Origin: Chenopodium formosanum
Taxonomy: Eukaryota > Streptophyta > Magnoliopsida > Caryophyllales > Amaranthaceae
Reading direction: 5' to 3'
Length of the DNA: 64,000 bases
Assembly: GCA_024500155.1 (NCBI GenBank)
Contig: CM044875.1
Span: 19,801,203 to 19,865,202, forward strand
In this document: positions 1 through 10,873 of the stretch, piece by piece
Layout: the number at the start of each line of letters is the position of its first letter
Position numbering within the stretch: the first letter of the stretch is position 1
Translations under genes and position numbers: made by a program
Notes under the pieces: model-generated
Told to the model about the DNA's origin: nothing
The model's input: only the letters and a program-made list of their open reading frames with translations
The model's database searches: none

Positions 1-1938
1 TTCTCACAAAGTTAGTCTAGGATCCCATCTAACTTTCATTATAAAATAAAAATATAAATACCAAAAGAGAAGAGGACATGTTGATCAAACATGCCTCGAA
101 AAGCCACGGGCTACCACCGTGTACCCCAACCCATAATTGTCAATACTCTAGAAGTGCACCCTTTCCAGAGTTTTATTGCTCATCCTTGTTTCACTTTACG
201 TGATTACAATTTTAATTCATAGTCGACTCATTCAAGTAGACCATACATAACGATCATACATCAATTCACTTTTAATCTTATTTAGGACAATGGTGATCAC
301 ATCACAAATTGACCTTTAATTCCTTTAAACTTCCAAATTATCCAAAATTGTTGAACATAGTCAACCCACCTAGCCATTTCGGCCTAATCCACTTTTACTC
401 AACATACTAACAAGTCATGCTTGAGTAATAAATAAAATAATAATAATCTTGTGGAATAATTAATAAATTCATTCCACTTAAACCATTCTATTCCAATCCT
501 TCAATAATCCAATTGTGGTTAATAAACCAATCCAATAAAAATATGCTTGTATTAATATTCCATACAAACAATTAATCCAATATAATTCAACTTTCTTGCA
601 TCCATAATTCCATACAAACATAATCAATTCACCAAAACATGTCTCATAAACATAAGCACATGAATTAATTAAATGTATAACCAAACAATTTCCATCCAAG
701 TGTTCTCTAAACATGAAACTAAGTTCTTTCTTTTTGGTACCTAAACATGATACTACTTACAACGAAGTAGACATGTACGTACCTCGTATAAACAATCCTT
801 TGTGCCACTTTTAATCACTTAAAAGTCTCCTAGGGAATAATCACTTCCTAGAAAACAACCAATAACAATAAATTAATACTCAACCAAATTTCCAGCAACT
901 TAAATTTACTTTAGACTACTTAAAAAAAATCTGAAAATTATTTTAAAACCCCTAATTAAACTCCTTTTTAATGGGTAATCACACCCTTTCATTAAAATCA
1001 CAATTATACTACTTTAAATAAAATTCCAGCATTTTAAACTAATCAAAAACCCTTTAAAACTCAAGGATAAAATTTAAAGTATAAAAAAAACTTCGTTAAA
1101 AATCAAAAACTGACCGAAAATCATATTTAGAGGCTGAATTTGGCACGAGAGGGTGGTGCTCACTACCAAAGGTAGTGAGTCTTTCTTAAAACATTGTTTC
1201 CACATGGAAAACACTACTTTTTTTTATCAAAATCGGATGAGTTCATAACCTAATCGGGATTAAAACGGGGTTAATATTAACGAATGGAAATCTAAGAATT
1301 AAAACACGAATTTACGTGTTCAAAATATTCTGGGATTAAGTTAAACTAATCAGAATTTATAATCACCAAAATTTCAAACATCATTACTATAGAAGTCCTA
1401 AATCAATTGTTCGTAAAAACCCTAAAATCGTGATTTTCAATAATTAAAAACCCTAGGTTATAAAATTTACAAAATCTAAAAATTATGACATTTATAAAAT
1501 CTGAAATTATAAAGTTTAATCATCAAAATACAATTTAATACTAATTAAATTAATTTCAAACAATAAAATCAAAACCCATAAATCAATAATTATAATTACA
1601 CAAATTAATAAAACAAAGGAGAAAATAAGACTAACCTTTTGTGTGGGGAAAATTTTGGGGATGTATGGGGTATTTATAGGAGAGAGAGTTGTAGGGTAAG
1701 TAGGAGTATTGGGCTTCATAAAATTAATGGGCCAATTAGATAAATGCAATGGACTAGGCTTTGTTTGTATGGCATAGATTGTAGAATGAAAGCTCATAAA
1801 ATAATTTGTACTAAAATAATTTTCGGCCCAAATTAATAATTTGAAAGTTTTTAAAATAAAATCCGGAAAAATACAAATAAATATTATAAATAAAATAAAT
1901 TTTCATTTATAAAATATTTAAAAATACGGGAGATTACA
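1..1938 (-). repeat. Partial long LTR of a Tekay-like retrotransposon, reversed
   Basis: Read on the minus strand this begins TGTAATCTCCCG at 1938, close to the TGTAATACCTCG start of the complete LTR at 16247. It shares that LTR's order of landmarks: a TATA box, a 'GGTACGT' motif followed by an 'AAGTAGTATCATG' block, and an 'ACGGTGGTAGCCCG'-like block. It is a diverged subfamily, and its far end lies beyond the left edge, so it may be a solo LTR or the end of a whole element. No gene is seen in it. The short frames at 478-714 and 1516-1797 have no recognisable content. Confidence 0.75.
1671..1678 (-). promoter_or_regulatory. TATA box of the reversed LTR
   Basis: TATAAATA on the minus strand, about 260 bp inside the LTR start. 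It occupies the same place as the TATA boxes at 7186 and 16514 in the sister LTRs, so it marks the likely U3/R transition. Confidence 0.6.
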
Positions 1939-2056
1939 CTTTGATAGTTGCCTTAGCCGTTTTCACGGTGGCGGTAATCTCTTAGATATTCCTATTTAAA
2001 GTTTTAAAAAGGGCAAAACATGTATTTTAAAAGAAAGGAATTTCTAGGGTGTTACA
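1939..2056 (+). repeat. Remnant 5' LTR end of Tekay-like copy A
   Basis: The segment matches the last ~118 bp of the LTRs ending at 9474 and 18788, with the shared 'GATAGTTGCCTTAGCCG' block and the terminal GGGTGTTACA. The rest of this LTR is separated from it by the reversed LTR that ends at 1938. This indicates a later insertion into the LTR of copy A. Confidence 0.8.
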
Positions 2057-2059
2057 AAG

Positions 2060-2073
2060 TGATATCTGGGAGC
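2060..2073 (+). other. Decayed primer-binding site of copy A
   Basis: Three bases after the LTR end the sequence reads TGATATCTGGGAGC where copy B has TGGTATCAGAGC, the complement of the initiator-methionine tRNA 3' end used by most plant Ty1 and Ty3 elements. Substitutions and a small insertion would weaken priming. Confidence 0.6.
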
Positions 2074-2444
2074 TTTAGTTGAGGTTTTATTACCACTAAA
2101 GTCAAAAACGTGTTTTAAAGTGATTTAATTTTAAACTTGGCCAAGTACTTATTTATTGGTAAAAATTTTTAGAGAATTATTTTATTTTATTTTATTTTGG
2201 GATGATCAAATATTTATCGATTAAATTTAAAAACCGAATTTTTTTTTTTTTTAGTTTAATAAGGTCCGAAATTTTTTAATAAGGACTAAATTTTTTTTTT
2301 TTTTGGGAAGGTCCGAAAATATTTTTAGGGGGGAGGGCCGAATGTTTTGGTCTTCTTTCCTATTTAATTTCGAAAATTAAATTAAAAAGGAGTCAAAAAT
2401 ATTTTTTTTTAGTTTGTTCATTTTGCAGGAAAGCAAGGATTAAG

Positions 2445-2718
2445 GTAAGTATTATGTGTTTACAGTTTTTAAAGCATGTTGGTGAGAATGGGTAGGAAAG
2501 AATTTGGGCATATAAGTTAGAAATAATCATGTTCTTGTATGCATTAATATTTAGGTTGTGAATGTTTAATCATGTGAATAAATTGCTTGAGGATATGTAT
2601 TTATGTGTTTAGAAATAAGAAAATTGTTTGATTGAACATTGAACCTATTTCATGCAAGAACTGTATTATTTTGTTTTCTTTGGGAAAGAGAATTCTTTTC
2701 TAAGTCTTTTCTTTACAG
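2445..2718 (+). other. Candidate leader intron of copy A
   Basis: The segment starts GTAAGTATT, a near-consensus plant donor, and ends TTTACAG directly before GATGCC, where the pre-gag ORF starts. The equivalent segment in copy B has the same sites and exactly the same length, 274 bp. Splicing is inferred; no transcript evidence is available here. Confidence 0.5.
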
Positions 2719-2719
2719 G

Positions 2720-3265
2720 ATGCCGAATCTTCCTAGCAGATACACCGAACTAGGCACTCTCACTAAGAAACCTAACAAACATGCCTGTGATTACGTTCAA
2801 AAGATTCGCTTTTACTGTTCCTACAGGAGCAATGTTTTAAGGGACATAGTTTTTGATAGCCCTGATCGTATTTTAGCTATGATTGTCCGTTGCTTGCTTG
2901 ATGAGCCTCCTTATTATGCTGTCAAATCCAAATTTTCTGATTTCTATTTACCAGGGGACATCTCGAACTACTACAAATATAGGGATTATTATGGACAATG
3001 GTACCCGGATTACAGATTTTTGATTTCCTATCTTGTTAGGGTTGAGAAAGCCCATTGTCGACAACTCCACCTTCCATACCATGACTATTATTTCGAAAAT
3101 CCAGTGGGGCAAAATCCCCCTTCTCCTAGTCAACATTCGAGGAGTTCCTCTTCTTCTTCTTCTTCTTCTTCTTCTTCTTCTTCTTCTTCTTCTTCTTCAC
3201 TGGGAGGTCAAGCAGGGAATTACAAATTTAGGGAATTTTTAGCTTTTGCTATCCCAAGTTGTTAG
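2720..3265 (+). CDS. Pre-gag ORF of copy A, C-terminus lost
   Basis: I do not recognise this protein. It is a 181-residue reading frame between primer-binding site and gag. The start at 2720 follows the candidate splice acceptor by one base; the frame is open further upstream, but that part lies inside the intron-like segment. It is Tyr- and Pro-rich in the middle (residues ~60-130, with GDISNYYKYRDYYGQWYPDY) and then has a long serine run coded by a TTC/TCT microsatellite. After the serine run the sequence jumps to material that in copy B lies downstream of the ORF. The acidic tail is therefore deleted and the last ~20 residues are read-through of non-coding DNA. Confidence 0.5.
   Translation: MPNLPSRYTELGTLTKKPNKHACDYVQKIRFYCSYRSNVLRDIVFDSPDRILAMIVRCLLDEPPYYAVKSKFSDFYLPGDISNYYKYRDYYGQWYPDYRFLISYLVRVEKAHCRQLHLPYHDYYFENPVGQNPPSPSQHSRSSSSSSSSSSSSSSSSSSSLGGQAGNYKFREFLAFAIPSC
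3149..3199 (+). repeat. (TTC)n microsatellite inside the pre-gag ORF
   Basis: Uninterrupted TTC/TCT triplets code for the serine run. Copy B has a much shorter run at the same place, so the tract expanded in copy A. Confidence 0.9.
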
Positions 3266-3382
3266 CTTCAAATTTTACTTTTAATGCTTCAAGGGTGTTA
3301 AGTAATAGATGAGTGTATGTCTTGAGAGCTAACCAAAGCCATTTCTAATAGAGACTCCTGTTCTTAATCCAGGAGAAACAAA

Positions 3383-4422
3383 ATGGCAGGGGGAAGTAAT
3401 TCTGGTAATAATGGGAGTGATTTAAATGAGGTTTTGAGACAATTGGCAGTTGTAGTCCAACAGTTGGCAAGGACTTCAACCAACAATGGGGATGCTCAGG
3501 GAGAACTTTTCAAGAAGGTGGCCCAACGAAAACCACCAACCTATCAAGGAGAGCCTGACCCTACCATACTGGAAAATTAGTTAAGGGAGTTTGAGAAACT
3601 GTTTGGGGCAGTTGGGTGCCCAGAAAATTCTAAGGCGGGCTGTGCTACTTATTACTTGAGAGATGAAGTTGATCTTTGGTGGCAGCAAAATGAGAGAACT
3701 ATTAGAGCGCTACCTGGATTCAATTGGACTAGGTTCCAAGAGAAAGTGAGAGACAAGTTTACCCTAACTTCTTACAGAAGCAGAAGGCTGAAGAGTTCTC
3801 AAACCTCAAGATGGAGGAAATGTCAGTGACTGAATATTATACCAAGTTTATTGAGCTGTCTCATTTTACTGAAGAGTTCGTCTCTACAGAGAAGGCAAAG
3901 GCTAGGAAGTTTGAGAGTGGTTTGACTACTGATTTACAGCTGAAGTTATGTGGACAAGTGTTTGAAACCTTGGATGAGGTGTATGGCAGAGCTGCACACT
4001 TGTATGCTTTGGAGTTGAAGAAAAAGAAGGAACTGGCTGATGTGGAAGTGAAAGAGAAGAGAAAAGAGGTGGGACAGAACTCTAGGAACCAACAGGGTAA
4101 CCAGAACAACTTCAAGAAGCATAAATACCACCATAACAACAATAACTTCCACAACAACAACAATTCCCAAGGTAACAATCGTCAAGGAGGACGTAACTTC
4201 AATGGAGGGGCTAGGAACAATAACCAAGGGAATAACAGAAATGAGAGGCGTTATTTCTACAGGAGGTGCAAGAATAACCATCTTGGAAAGGACTATGATG
4301 GAAATCTGGTTGCTTGTCGTGCTTGTAACAAGTTGGGGCATAGGGAATATGAGTGTTTCTCCAAAGGTTCTAATGGGAATAAGCAAAACAATAATTCAGG
4401 AGGAACCCAAAGGAACTTTTAG
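3383..4422 (+). pseudogene. gag: gag of copy A (broken)
   Basis: Nucleocapsid/capsid gene of a Ty3 element. The ATG at 3383 follows a splice-acceptor-like CAG (3370-3372). The capsid part is visible around 3570-3900. An Asn-rich basic linker follows (4080-4240), then two zinc knuckles. The first knuckle is damaged (leading and final Cys both changed to Tyr); the second, CRACNKLGHREYEC (CX2CX4HX4C), is intact. Breaks: TGG to TAG at 3578 and loss of one T in the run near 3760. The last codon before protease is TAG at 4420, in frame with the protease region and shared with copy B. Confidence 0.85.
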
Positions 4423-6994
4423 GGAAACAACAATAACTTCAATGGGAATAAGGGAGCGCAGCACAATGGAGCAAAGAATAACAATAACAGCAACAATGGG
4501 AACAATTAGCAGAAAAGTGGAGTTGCAGGAAAATTGAATGTGTTGAGTAGGCATGAGGCTGATTCCATGAAAGATGTCATCACTGGTACTTTTTCTATTC
4601 ACTCTATTCCTGTTAAAGTTTTATTCCTGTTAAAGTTTTATTTGATTCTTGTGCAACTTTTTCTTTGATTTCGAAAAGAATTGTTTCGAAACTTAAAGAC
4701 TGTTTGAAAACAGTATAAGCAGTAGATTTACCAATAACCATTCCGACGGGTGGGGTATTGAATTGTACCAAGACCTTTAGGAATGTACCTTTAGAGATTG
4801 AAAGGAAAGTGTTTCAGTCTGACCTCATCGAGTTTGGGTTAAATGATTTTGATGTCATCCTGGGAATGGATTGGTTGAGCAAATACAATGTAGAAATAAG
4901 TTGTCGATCGCAGGAGGTGAAAATAAACACAAGTGAGAATGAGTCAGTGACTTATTGGATGCATGGCAAAGCGAAATGCCCTAGGTTGATATCTGTGTTA
5001 AAGTTGGCAAATTACGTGAAAAAAGGGGCATCCGGTGTAGTTCTGTAGTGTGAGAAACATGGATCATGATGAGGTAACTAAGCCAGAAGATATAGAAGTG
5101 GTGAATGAATTTCTGGACGTATTTCCGGACGAGATTCCTGGAATGCCACCTAAGAGAGAAATTGATTTCACCATAGACTTAGTCCCAGGGACATCACCAA
5201 TATCCAAGGCACCATATCGGATGGCACCTATAGAGATGAGTGAGTTAAAGGAGCAATTGCAAGATCTGTTGGACAAAGGGTATATCAGACCGAGTGCATC
5301 TCCTTGGGGAGCACCAGTTCTGTTTGTTAAGAAGAAAGATGGAAGCATAAGGTTGTGCATTGATTACAGGGAATTAAATAAGGTGACAATAAAGAACAAG
5401 TATCCACTTCCAAGGATTGATGATTTGTTTGATCAGTTGAAAGGCGCGACTGTGTTTTCTATGATTGACTTGAGGTCCGGATATCACCAGTTAAGGATTG
5501 TAGATGAAGACATAGCTAAAACTGCTTTTAGGACAAGATATGGACACTATGAGTTTACAGTGATGCCATTTGGATTGACACATGCTCCGGCAATCTTTAT
5601 GGATTTGATGAACAGGGTGTTTCATCAATTTATGGATAAGTTTTTAGTAGTGTTTATAGATGATATACTGGTGTATTCAAAGAACAAAGAAGAGCATGTA
5701 GATTACCTGAGGGCAATTCTGCAAACACTGAGAGAAAACAATCTTTATGCAAAGTTCTCTAAGTGTGAATTTTGGTTGAAAAAGGTAGCATTCTTAGGTC
5801 ATTTTGTGTCTAAGGATGGCGTGGAAGTATATCCAGCCAAAATCGAAGCTGTGAAGGGTTGGCCTACGCCCAAAATAGTGTCTGATGTTCGGAGTTTCTT
5901 AGCACTAACAGGATATTATAGGCGTTTTGTGAAAGATTTCTCGAAGATTGCTAAACCTATAACTACTCTAATGAAGAAAGACAAGAAGTTTGAGTGGGAT
6001 GAAAAGTGTGAAGAAGCATTCCAACTCTTGAAACAGAAGCTGGTTACAACACCTGTGCTTACACTGCCAGACGACAGTGGTATCTATGATATGTATAATG
6101 ATGCATCAAAGAATGGATTGGGGTGTGTGCTTATGCAAAATGGGAAGGTGATTGCATACGCATCAAGGCAGTTAAAGACCCATGAAGTGAATTACCCAAC
6201 CCATGATTTAGAACTTGCTGCAATTATCTTTGCACTAAAAATCTAGCGTCATTACTTGTATGGAGTGAATTGTAGAATTTACACAGACCATAAGAGCTTG
6301 AAGTACATTTTCACTCAAAAGTATTTGAACTCTATACAAAGGAGATGGTTAGAGTATACGACGGATTATGACCTGGACATACAGTATCATTAAGGGAAAG
6401 CAAATGTAGTTGCAGATACTTTAAGTCGTAAGACCAGTCATGGATTGAATACTTTGATAGTGGCTGATGAGTTATGTAGGGAAATGAGTAAAATGAACTT
6501 AGAAGTTGTAGAATGGGGAGTACCAGCTAGCATTCTTGCGAATTTGACTATCCAACCAACTATATTCGATGAGATAAGGGAAAACCAAGCAGGAGATGTG
6601 AAATTGGATAGGATTCGTGAGAAAATAAAGCAAGACAAGGCTACAGATTTCAAAATTCATGAAGATGGAAGTTTGAGGTACAAAGGTCAATGGTGTGTAC
6701 CCCAAAAGTGTGAGGAAGTGAAGAGAAAGCTAATGGAAGAAGGACAAAATACCCCCTATTTAGTGCACCCAGGAGGGGATAAGCTATATAAGGACTTGAA
6801 AAAGGTGTATTGATGGCCTAGAATGAAGAATGAAGTTGCAGAATTTTTAGCAAAGTGTCTGACTTGTCAAAAGGTGAAAATAGAGCACAAGAGGCCACAG
6901 GGAACTGTGCAACCATTGGAAATTCTTGGATGGAAGTGGGATTGCATTTCAATGGATTTTGTGACTTGCCTTCCAAAATCAAAGAGTGGAAATC
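4423..6994 (+). pseudogene. pol: pol of copy A: protease, RT, RNase H, truncated integrase
   Basis: Protease region 4540-5045: the active-site DSGA reads DSCA, and a 17-19 bp direct duplication near 4615-4640 shifts the frame. Reverse transcriptase and RNase H run open from 5050 to 6246 with the Tekay-like LCIDYRELN, MPFGL and FIDDILVYS motifs (FIDD catalytic Asp pair). This frame is +1 relative to protease, as in copy B. Stops from TGG codons occur at 6244 (TAG) and 6811 (TGA). The integrase zinc-binding part and the first core residues (WDCISMDF) are present. The sequence then stops at 'AGTGGAAAT' near 6993 and runs directly into LTR sequence. Confidence 0.85.
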
Positions 6995-9474
6995 TTATTT
7001 AAAGTATTTTATTTATTTATTTTAATAGGTTGGACATATTTTATAAAAGGAAAGTTTATTTAATTAATTATTTTAATTAAGTTGGGGTTTAATTTAGGAA
7101 AGTTTATTTTAGTAAAGTTTTATTAGGGATGGAATTAGGAAAATTAAAAAGGGAAAGTTTAGGGAGAAGGGTTTTAGAGAAGAGGTATAAATATCCCACA
7201 TATGAGGCAAATCAAACTTTGCCCAGAGTGGAGAAAACCCAAGGTAAACTTCTCTCTCCTTTTCCTTATTTTTCTTTTCTTTTTCTTTTTCCTTTCTCCC
7301 CTTCCCCTTCTTTTTTTTCGCCACCCCCACCACCACTTCTAGCCACCGGCAGTAGGCGGCCTCCGACGCCGGCAGCCGGCGTGGTGGCTGCCACCTTCTT
7401 CTTCTATCTCTCTTTTTCGAATAAAAAAAATATAAAAAAAATTGTTAATTTTGTTTTAAAAATCAATTCAATCCTAGATCTAAATATTAATTATGCGTTT
7501 TGTGATTTGATTTTGATGTTTGATTAAAAGTATTATATTAATTAATTTTCAGATTATGTTTTTAATTAAAAAGCCCCAATTTTTGAAAACCCTAGGTTCT
7601 TGATTTATAAATTATTGAAGGATTATGATATATAATGGTGTAAACCTTTGATTAAAGTGTTTTAAGACCAAATTACAGCAAGATTTAATTAAAATAAAGT
7701 GCTGGAATTTCTGGTAAAGCATTAGAAATCAAGTTTCTTTAAGAAATTTTAATTACTCATTAATTGAGATTTAATTATAATGTTTTAAATATAATTTAAG
7801 CTTATTTTAAATAAATTATGAGGGGTTTTATAATAGTATATATTGCTAGAAATTTGTGTAGAGTGGGTTTTAATATTCCTTTATGATTTTAAATTGTAGG
7901 AGACTTTGAAGTGAGTGATTTCTATTAATTGTGGCGATATTAAGATCGTATTCAAGGTACGTTCGCGTACTTAGCATAATATTGTTGATGTAATAGCATG
8001 CTAAATATGTTTGATTGATTACAAGTAGTATCATGCAAGGTTTGGATTGGAAATTATGATTTGAATGTTATTGGTGATTGGATTATGAAGCATGATTTAT
8101 TTGTGATGGATTATTGAATGGAAAATAATAGCTTGGAATATTATTTATGAACCACATATTTATTTATGGCATGATAGAGAGCATGTTTGAGTAAACTAAA
8201 TGTTTAATTTGGTTTGGAATATTGAAAAAGAATTTTATTATGGTTCATATAATTTTTATTGATGCTTTAAGCATGAGGAATGAGCTATATAAGTGTCTAC
8301 GTACACGAGGAATAAATTGTATGTTGGTGCCTTAGTGCACTTAAGGTGTTTTTAACACCGAGGGATAGGATTTGTGGCGCTTTATGCGTTTAAGGTGTCA
8401 TTGGCACCGAGGTAGAATTAAAAAGGGTTCAACATTAATTATTAAGTGGTCACTAATTATTCAAGAATTAAATTGATGTATTTGATTGTTTGAATAATTA
8501 TTGTTGATTGAATGATTAGGGTTTGAGAGTCATCACCAAGTTTTATAATCGGTAAATAACGTAAAGTGAAAGAGATTACGCACCAAAACTCTTGGAACGT
8601 ATATACCTTGAGTATGAACATATGGGGGGAGTTATGGGGTTTTATATTTAACCTTAACTTCTAATGGAGTACAGGACGCTGTATATTCCTTTTTATTATT
8701 ATTATTATGCACAGGAATTCCGCCACCTATGTGTGGTTTTTTATGCTGGCACGGTTAGCTCCTGTGTGTCAGTAACCTCAATTTATTGGGGGAGGCTAGG
8801 GGAAACCCGTTCGATGCATAATCAATGCTAAATAAATTATTTAGTGTCTAGTGAGAATTTTTATTGAATGTGGTATGCTTGAAAAACAGGTGCAACAAGG
8901 TAAGTCGTGTGTTGATAGGAAATTGTATGTTAGTGTGTTAATTACGCTTATGTACTCAGCTTTGTTGATTGTGTGTTTTGTGTGTTTGTTGGCCTTGTCT
9001 TTATCTTGGCCCTGTGATGACCCATTTATAATGGAGAGTAGTGGAAATAGGTAGAGATAAGCTTTTCAGGTGTTGAAGCATATTCATGAATGGGCATGAG
9101 TGAAGAGCGTATCATGCTAGTTTCCATAAGTTTATGATGTGTTTATCGCTTTAATTATTTAGGATAATATTATTATGCATGTCTAACGAAAAGGTTTTGA
9201 ATTTGGTTTGGTTTTAATAAGGGCCTATAATGGTTCCAAGTTGTAGGTTGATTTTATTTTACTTCGTTTCACTTTGGTTTGACTTTAGTTTCGTTGATTT
9301 ACTTTTTAAGTTGACTTGTTTTGAAAGGGTTTGAAATTAGTCTTCCGTTGTGTGTCTTTGATAGTTGCCTTAGCCGTTATCACGATGGCGTAATATCTTA
9401 GATATTCCTAATTAAAGTTTTTAAATAGAGCAAAACAGGTATTTTAAAAAGGAAGGAATTTCTAGGGTATTACA
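6995..9474 (+). repeat. Middle LTR, shared by copies A and B, 5' end deleted
   Basis: It matches the complete LTR 16247-18788 along its length but lacks roughly the first 75 bp, because the deletion in copy A integrase ends inside it. It ends GGGTATTACA at 9474, followed by the initiator-Met primer site of copy B. It therefore serves as 3' LTR of A and 5' LTR of B. A TATA box is at 7186. The 67-codon frame at 8851-9054 also occurs in the last LTR, but it starts at GTG and I do not call it a gene. Confidence 0.85.
7186..7193 (+). promoter_or_regulatory. TATA box of the middle LTR
   Basis: TATAAATA, followed downstream by a pyrimidine-rich leader. Identical in sequence and context to 16514 in the last LTR. 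This LTR would drive copy B transcription. Confidence 0.65.
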
Positions 9475-9477
9475 AAG

Positions 9478-9489
9478 TGGTATCAGAGC
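9478..9489 (+). other. Primer-binding site, initiator-Met tRNA type
   Basis: TGGTATCAGAGC, three bases after the LTR end. It is complementary to the 3' end of plant initiator-methionine tRNA and intact, unlike the site of copy A. Confidence 0.9.
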
Positions 9490-9894
9490 TTTGGTTGAGA
9501 TTTTATTACCACTAAAGCCAAAAACGTGTTTTAAAGTGTTTTAAATTTAAAATTGGCCAAGTACTTATTTATTGGTAAAATTTTTAGAGAATTAATTTCT
9601 ATTTTATTTTATTTTATTCTGATTATTTTATTTTTGGAAGATTAAATATTAATTGATTTAATTTAAAACCAAAATTTTTTTTTATTTGGTTCGAATTTTT
9701 TTTAAAGAAAGGTCGAAATTTTTTTTTTATTCTATTTAATGGTCCGGAAATTTTTTTTTACAAGGAAGAGTTGAAATTTTTTTTTTGGGAGGTTTGAATT
9801 TTGCCTTCTTTCTTATTTAATTTCGAAAAATTTAATTAAAAAGGAGTCAAAAATATTTTTTGTTTGTTCATTTTGCAGGAAAGCGAGGATTAGG

Positions 9895-10168
9895 GTAAGT
9901 ATTATGTGTTAGTAGCTTTAAAAAGCATGTTGGTGAGATTGGGTAGGAAAGTACTTGGGCATATAAGTTAGGAATAATCATGTTCTTGTATGCATTAATA
10001 TTTAGGTTGTGATGTTTAATCATGTTTATGGACTACTTGTGAGCATGTATTTAAGTGGTTAGAAATAAGAAAATTGTTTGATTGAACATTGAACCTATTT
10101 CATGCAAGAACTGTATTATTTTGTTTTCTTTGGGAAAGGGAATTCTTTTCTAAGTCTTTTCCTTACAG
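9895..10168 (+). other. Candidate leader intron of copy B
   Basis: Donor GTAAGTATT and acceptor TTCCTTACAG. The length, 274 bp, equals that in copy A despite many substitutions between the copies. Joining 9894 to 10169 places the ATG of the pre-gag ORF two bases after the junction. The same donor could instead join the acceptor at 11400 just before gag. Confidence 0.5.
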
Positions 10169-10169
10169 G

Positions 10170-10873
10170 ATGCCGAATCTTCCTAGCAGATACACCGAAC
10201 TAGGCACTCTCACTAAGAAACCAAATGAACATCCCTATGATTACGTTCAAAAGATTCGCTTTTACTGTTCCTACAGGAGCAATGTTTTAAAGGACAGAGT
10301 TTTTGATAGCCCTTATCGTATTTCAGCTATGATTGTCCGTTGCTTGCCGGATGAGCCCCCTTATTATGCTGTCAAATCCAATTTTTCTGATTTCTATTTA
10401 CCAGGGGACATCCCAAACTACTACAAATACAGGGACTATTATGGACAATGGTACCCGGATTATAGATTTTTAATTTCCTACCTTATTAGGGTCGAGAAGG
10501 CCCATTGCCGACAACTTCACCTTCCATACCATGATTATTATTTCGAAAACCCAGTGGGGCAAAATCCACCTTCTCCTAGTCATCAATCAGAAAGTTCTTC
10601 TTCTTCTTCTTCTCATTCTTCAGGGGGAAATCAAGCGGAAAATGAGGAACAACAACAGGAAGATAGTTCACTCATGGAAATTCTAATCCATATCCACCTC
10701 CAACTCCAGTTATTATAGAAATTTCTTCTGATGAGGAGGAAGAGGGAGAGTTCGTACACATGGAACCTAAACCAGAATCACCTGAGCCAATGGAGGAGGA
10801 AGATGATTTAGAGTTCGACCCTGGTAGCTACAAGCAGTCGGCCGACAAGCGAGACGATGTCCGAAAGGATTAG
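10170..10873 (+). CDS. Pre-gag ORF of copy B with acidic tail (one frameshift)
   Basis: Extra ORF of unknown function upstream of gag, matching copy A over the first ~137 codons. The frame runs from 10170 to 10718. An overlapping frame continues to the TAG at 10871 with a Pro-rich then strongly acidic tail (SSDEEEEGEF; EPMEEEDD). A single-base indel near 10650-10680 therefore probably split a ~235-residue protein. Middle part: Tyr-rich, with DEPPYYAV and YKYRDYYGQWYPDY; then a short Ser run. By eye I count about 11 replacement against about 15 silent differences from copy A, suggesting past protein-level constraint. I see no known domain. It could be a Gag-like accessory or regulatory protein. 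Confidence 0.55.

Larger units (their letters stand above)
2057..6994 (+). mobile_element. Internal region of Tekay/Del-like Ty3 element copy A (defective)
   Basis: Order seen: decayed primer-binding site, intron-bearing leader, extra pre-gag ORF, gag, protease, RT/RNase H, and the N-terminal half of integrase. The polyprotein order PR-RT-RH-IN and the close match to chromodomain-bearing copy B place it in the chromovirus Tekay/Del lineage, whose members have long LTRs. It lacks the second half of integrase, the chromodomain and the first part of the following LTR. Relative to B it also lacks about 600 bp after the serine run of the pre-gag ORF. It has several stops and frameshifts and cannot be autonomous. 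Confidence 0.85.

Noticed and set aside
8851..9054. 67-codon hydrophobic reading frame in the middle LTR, repeated at 18176-18379 in the last LTR
   Set aside because: It starts with GTG, shows no known motif, and its conservation is explained by the near identity of the two LTRs.
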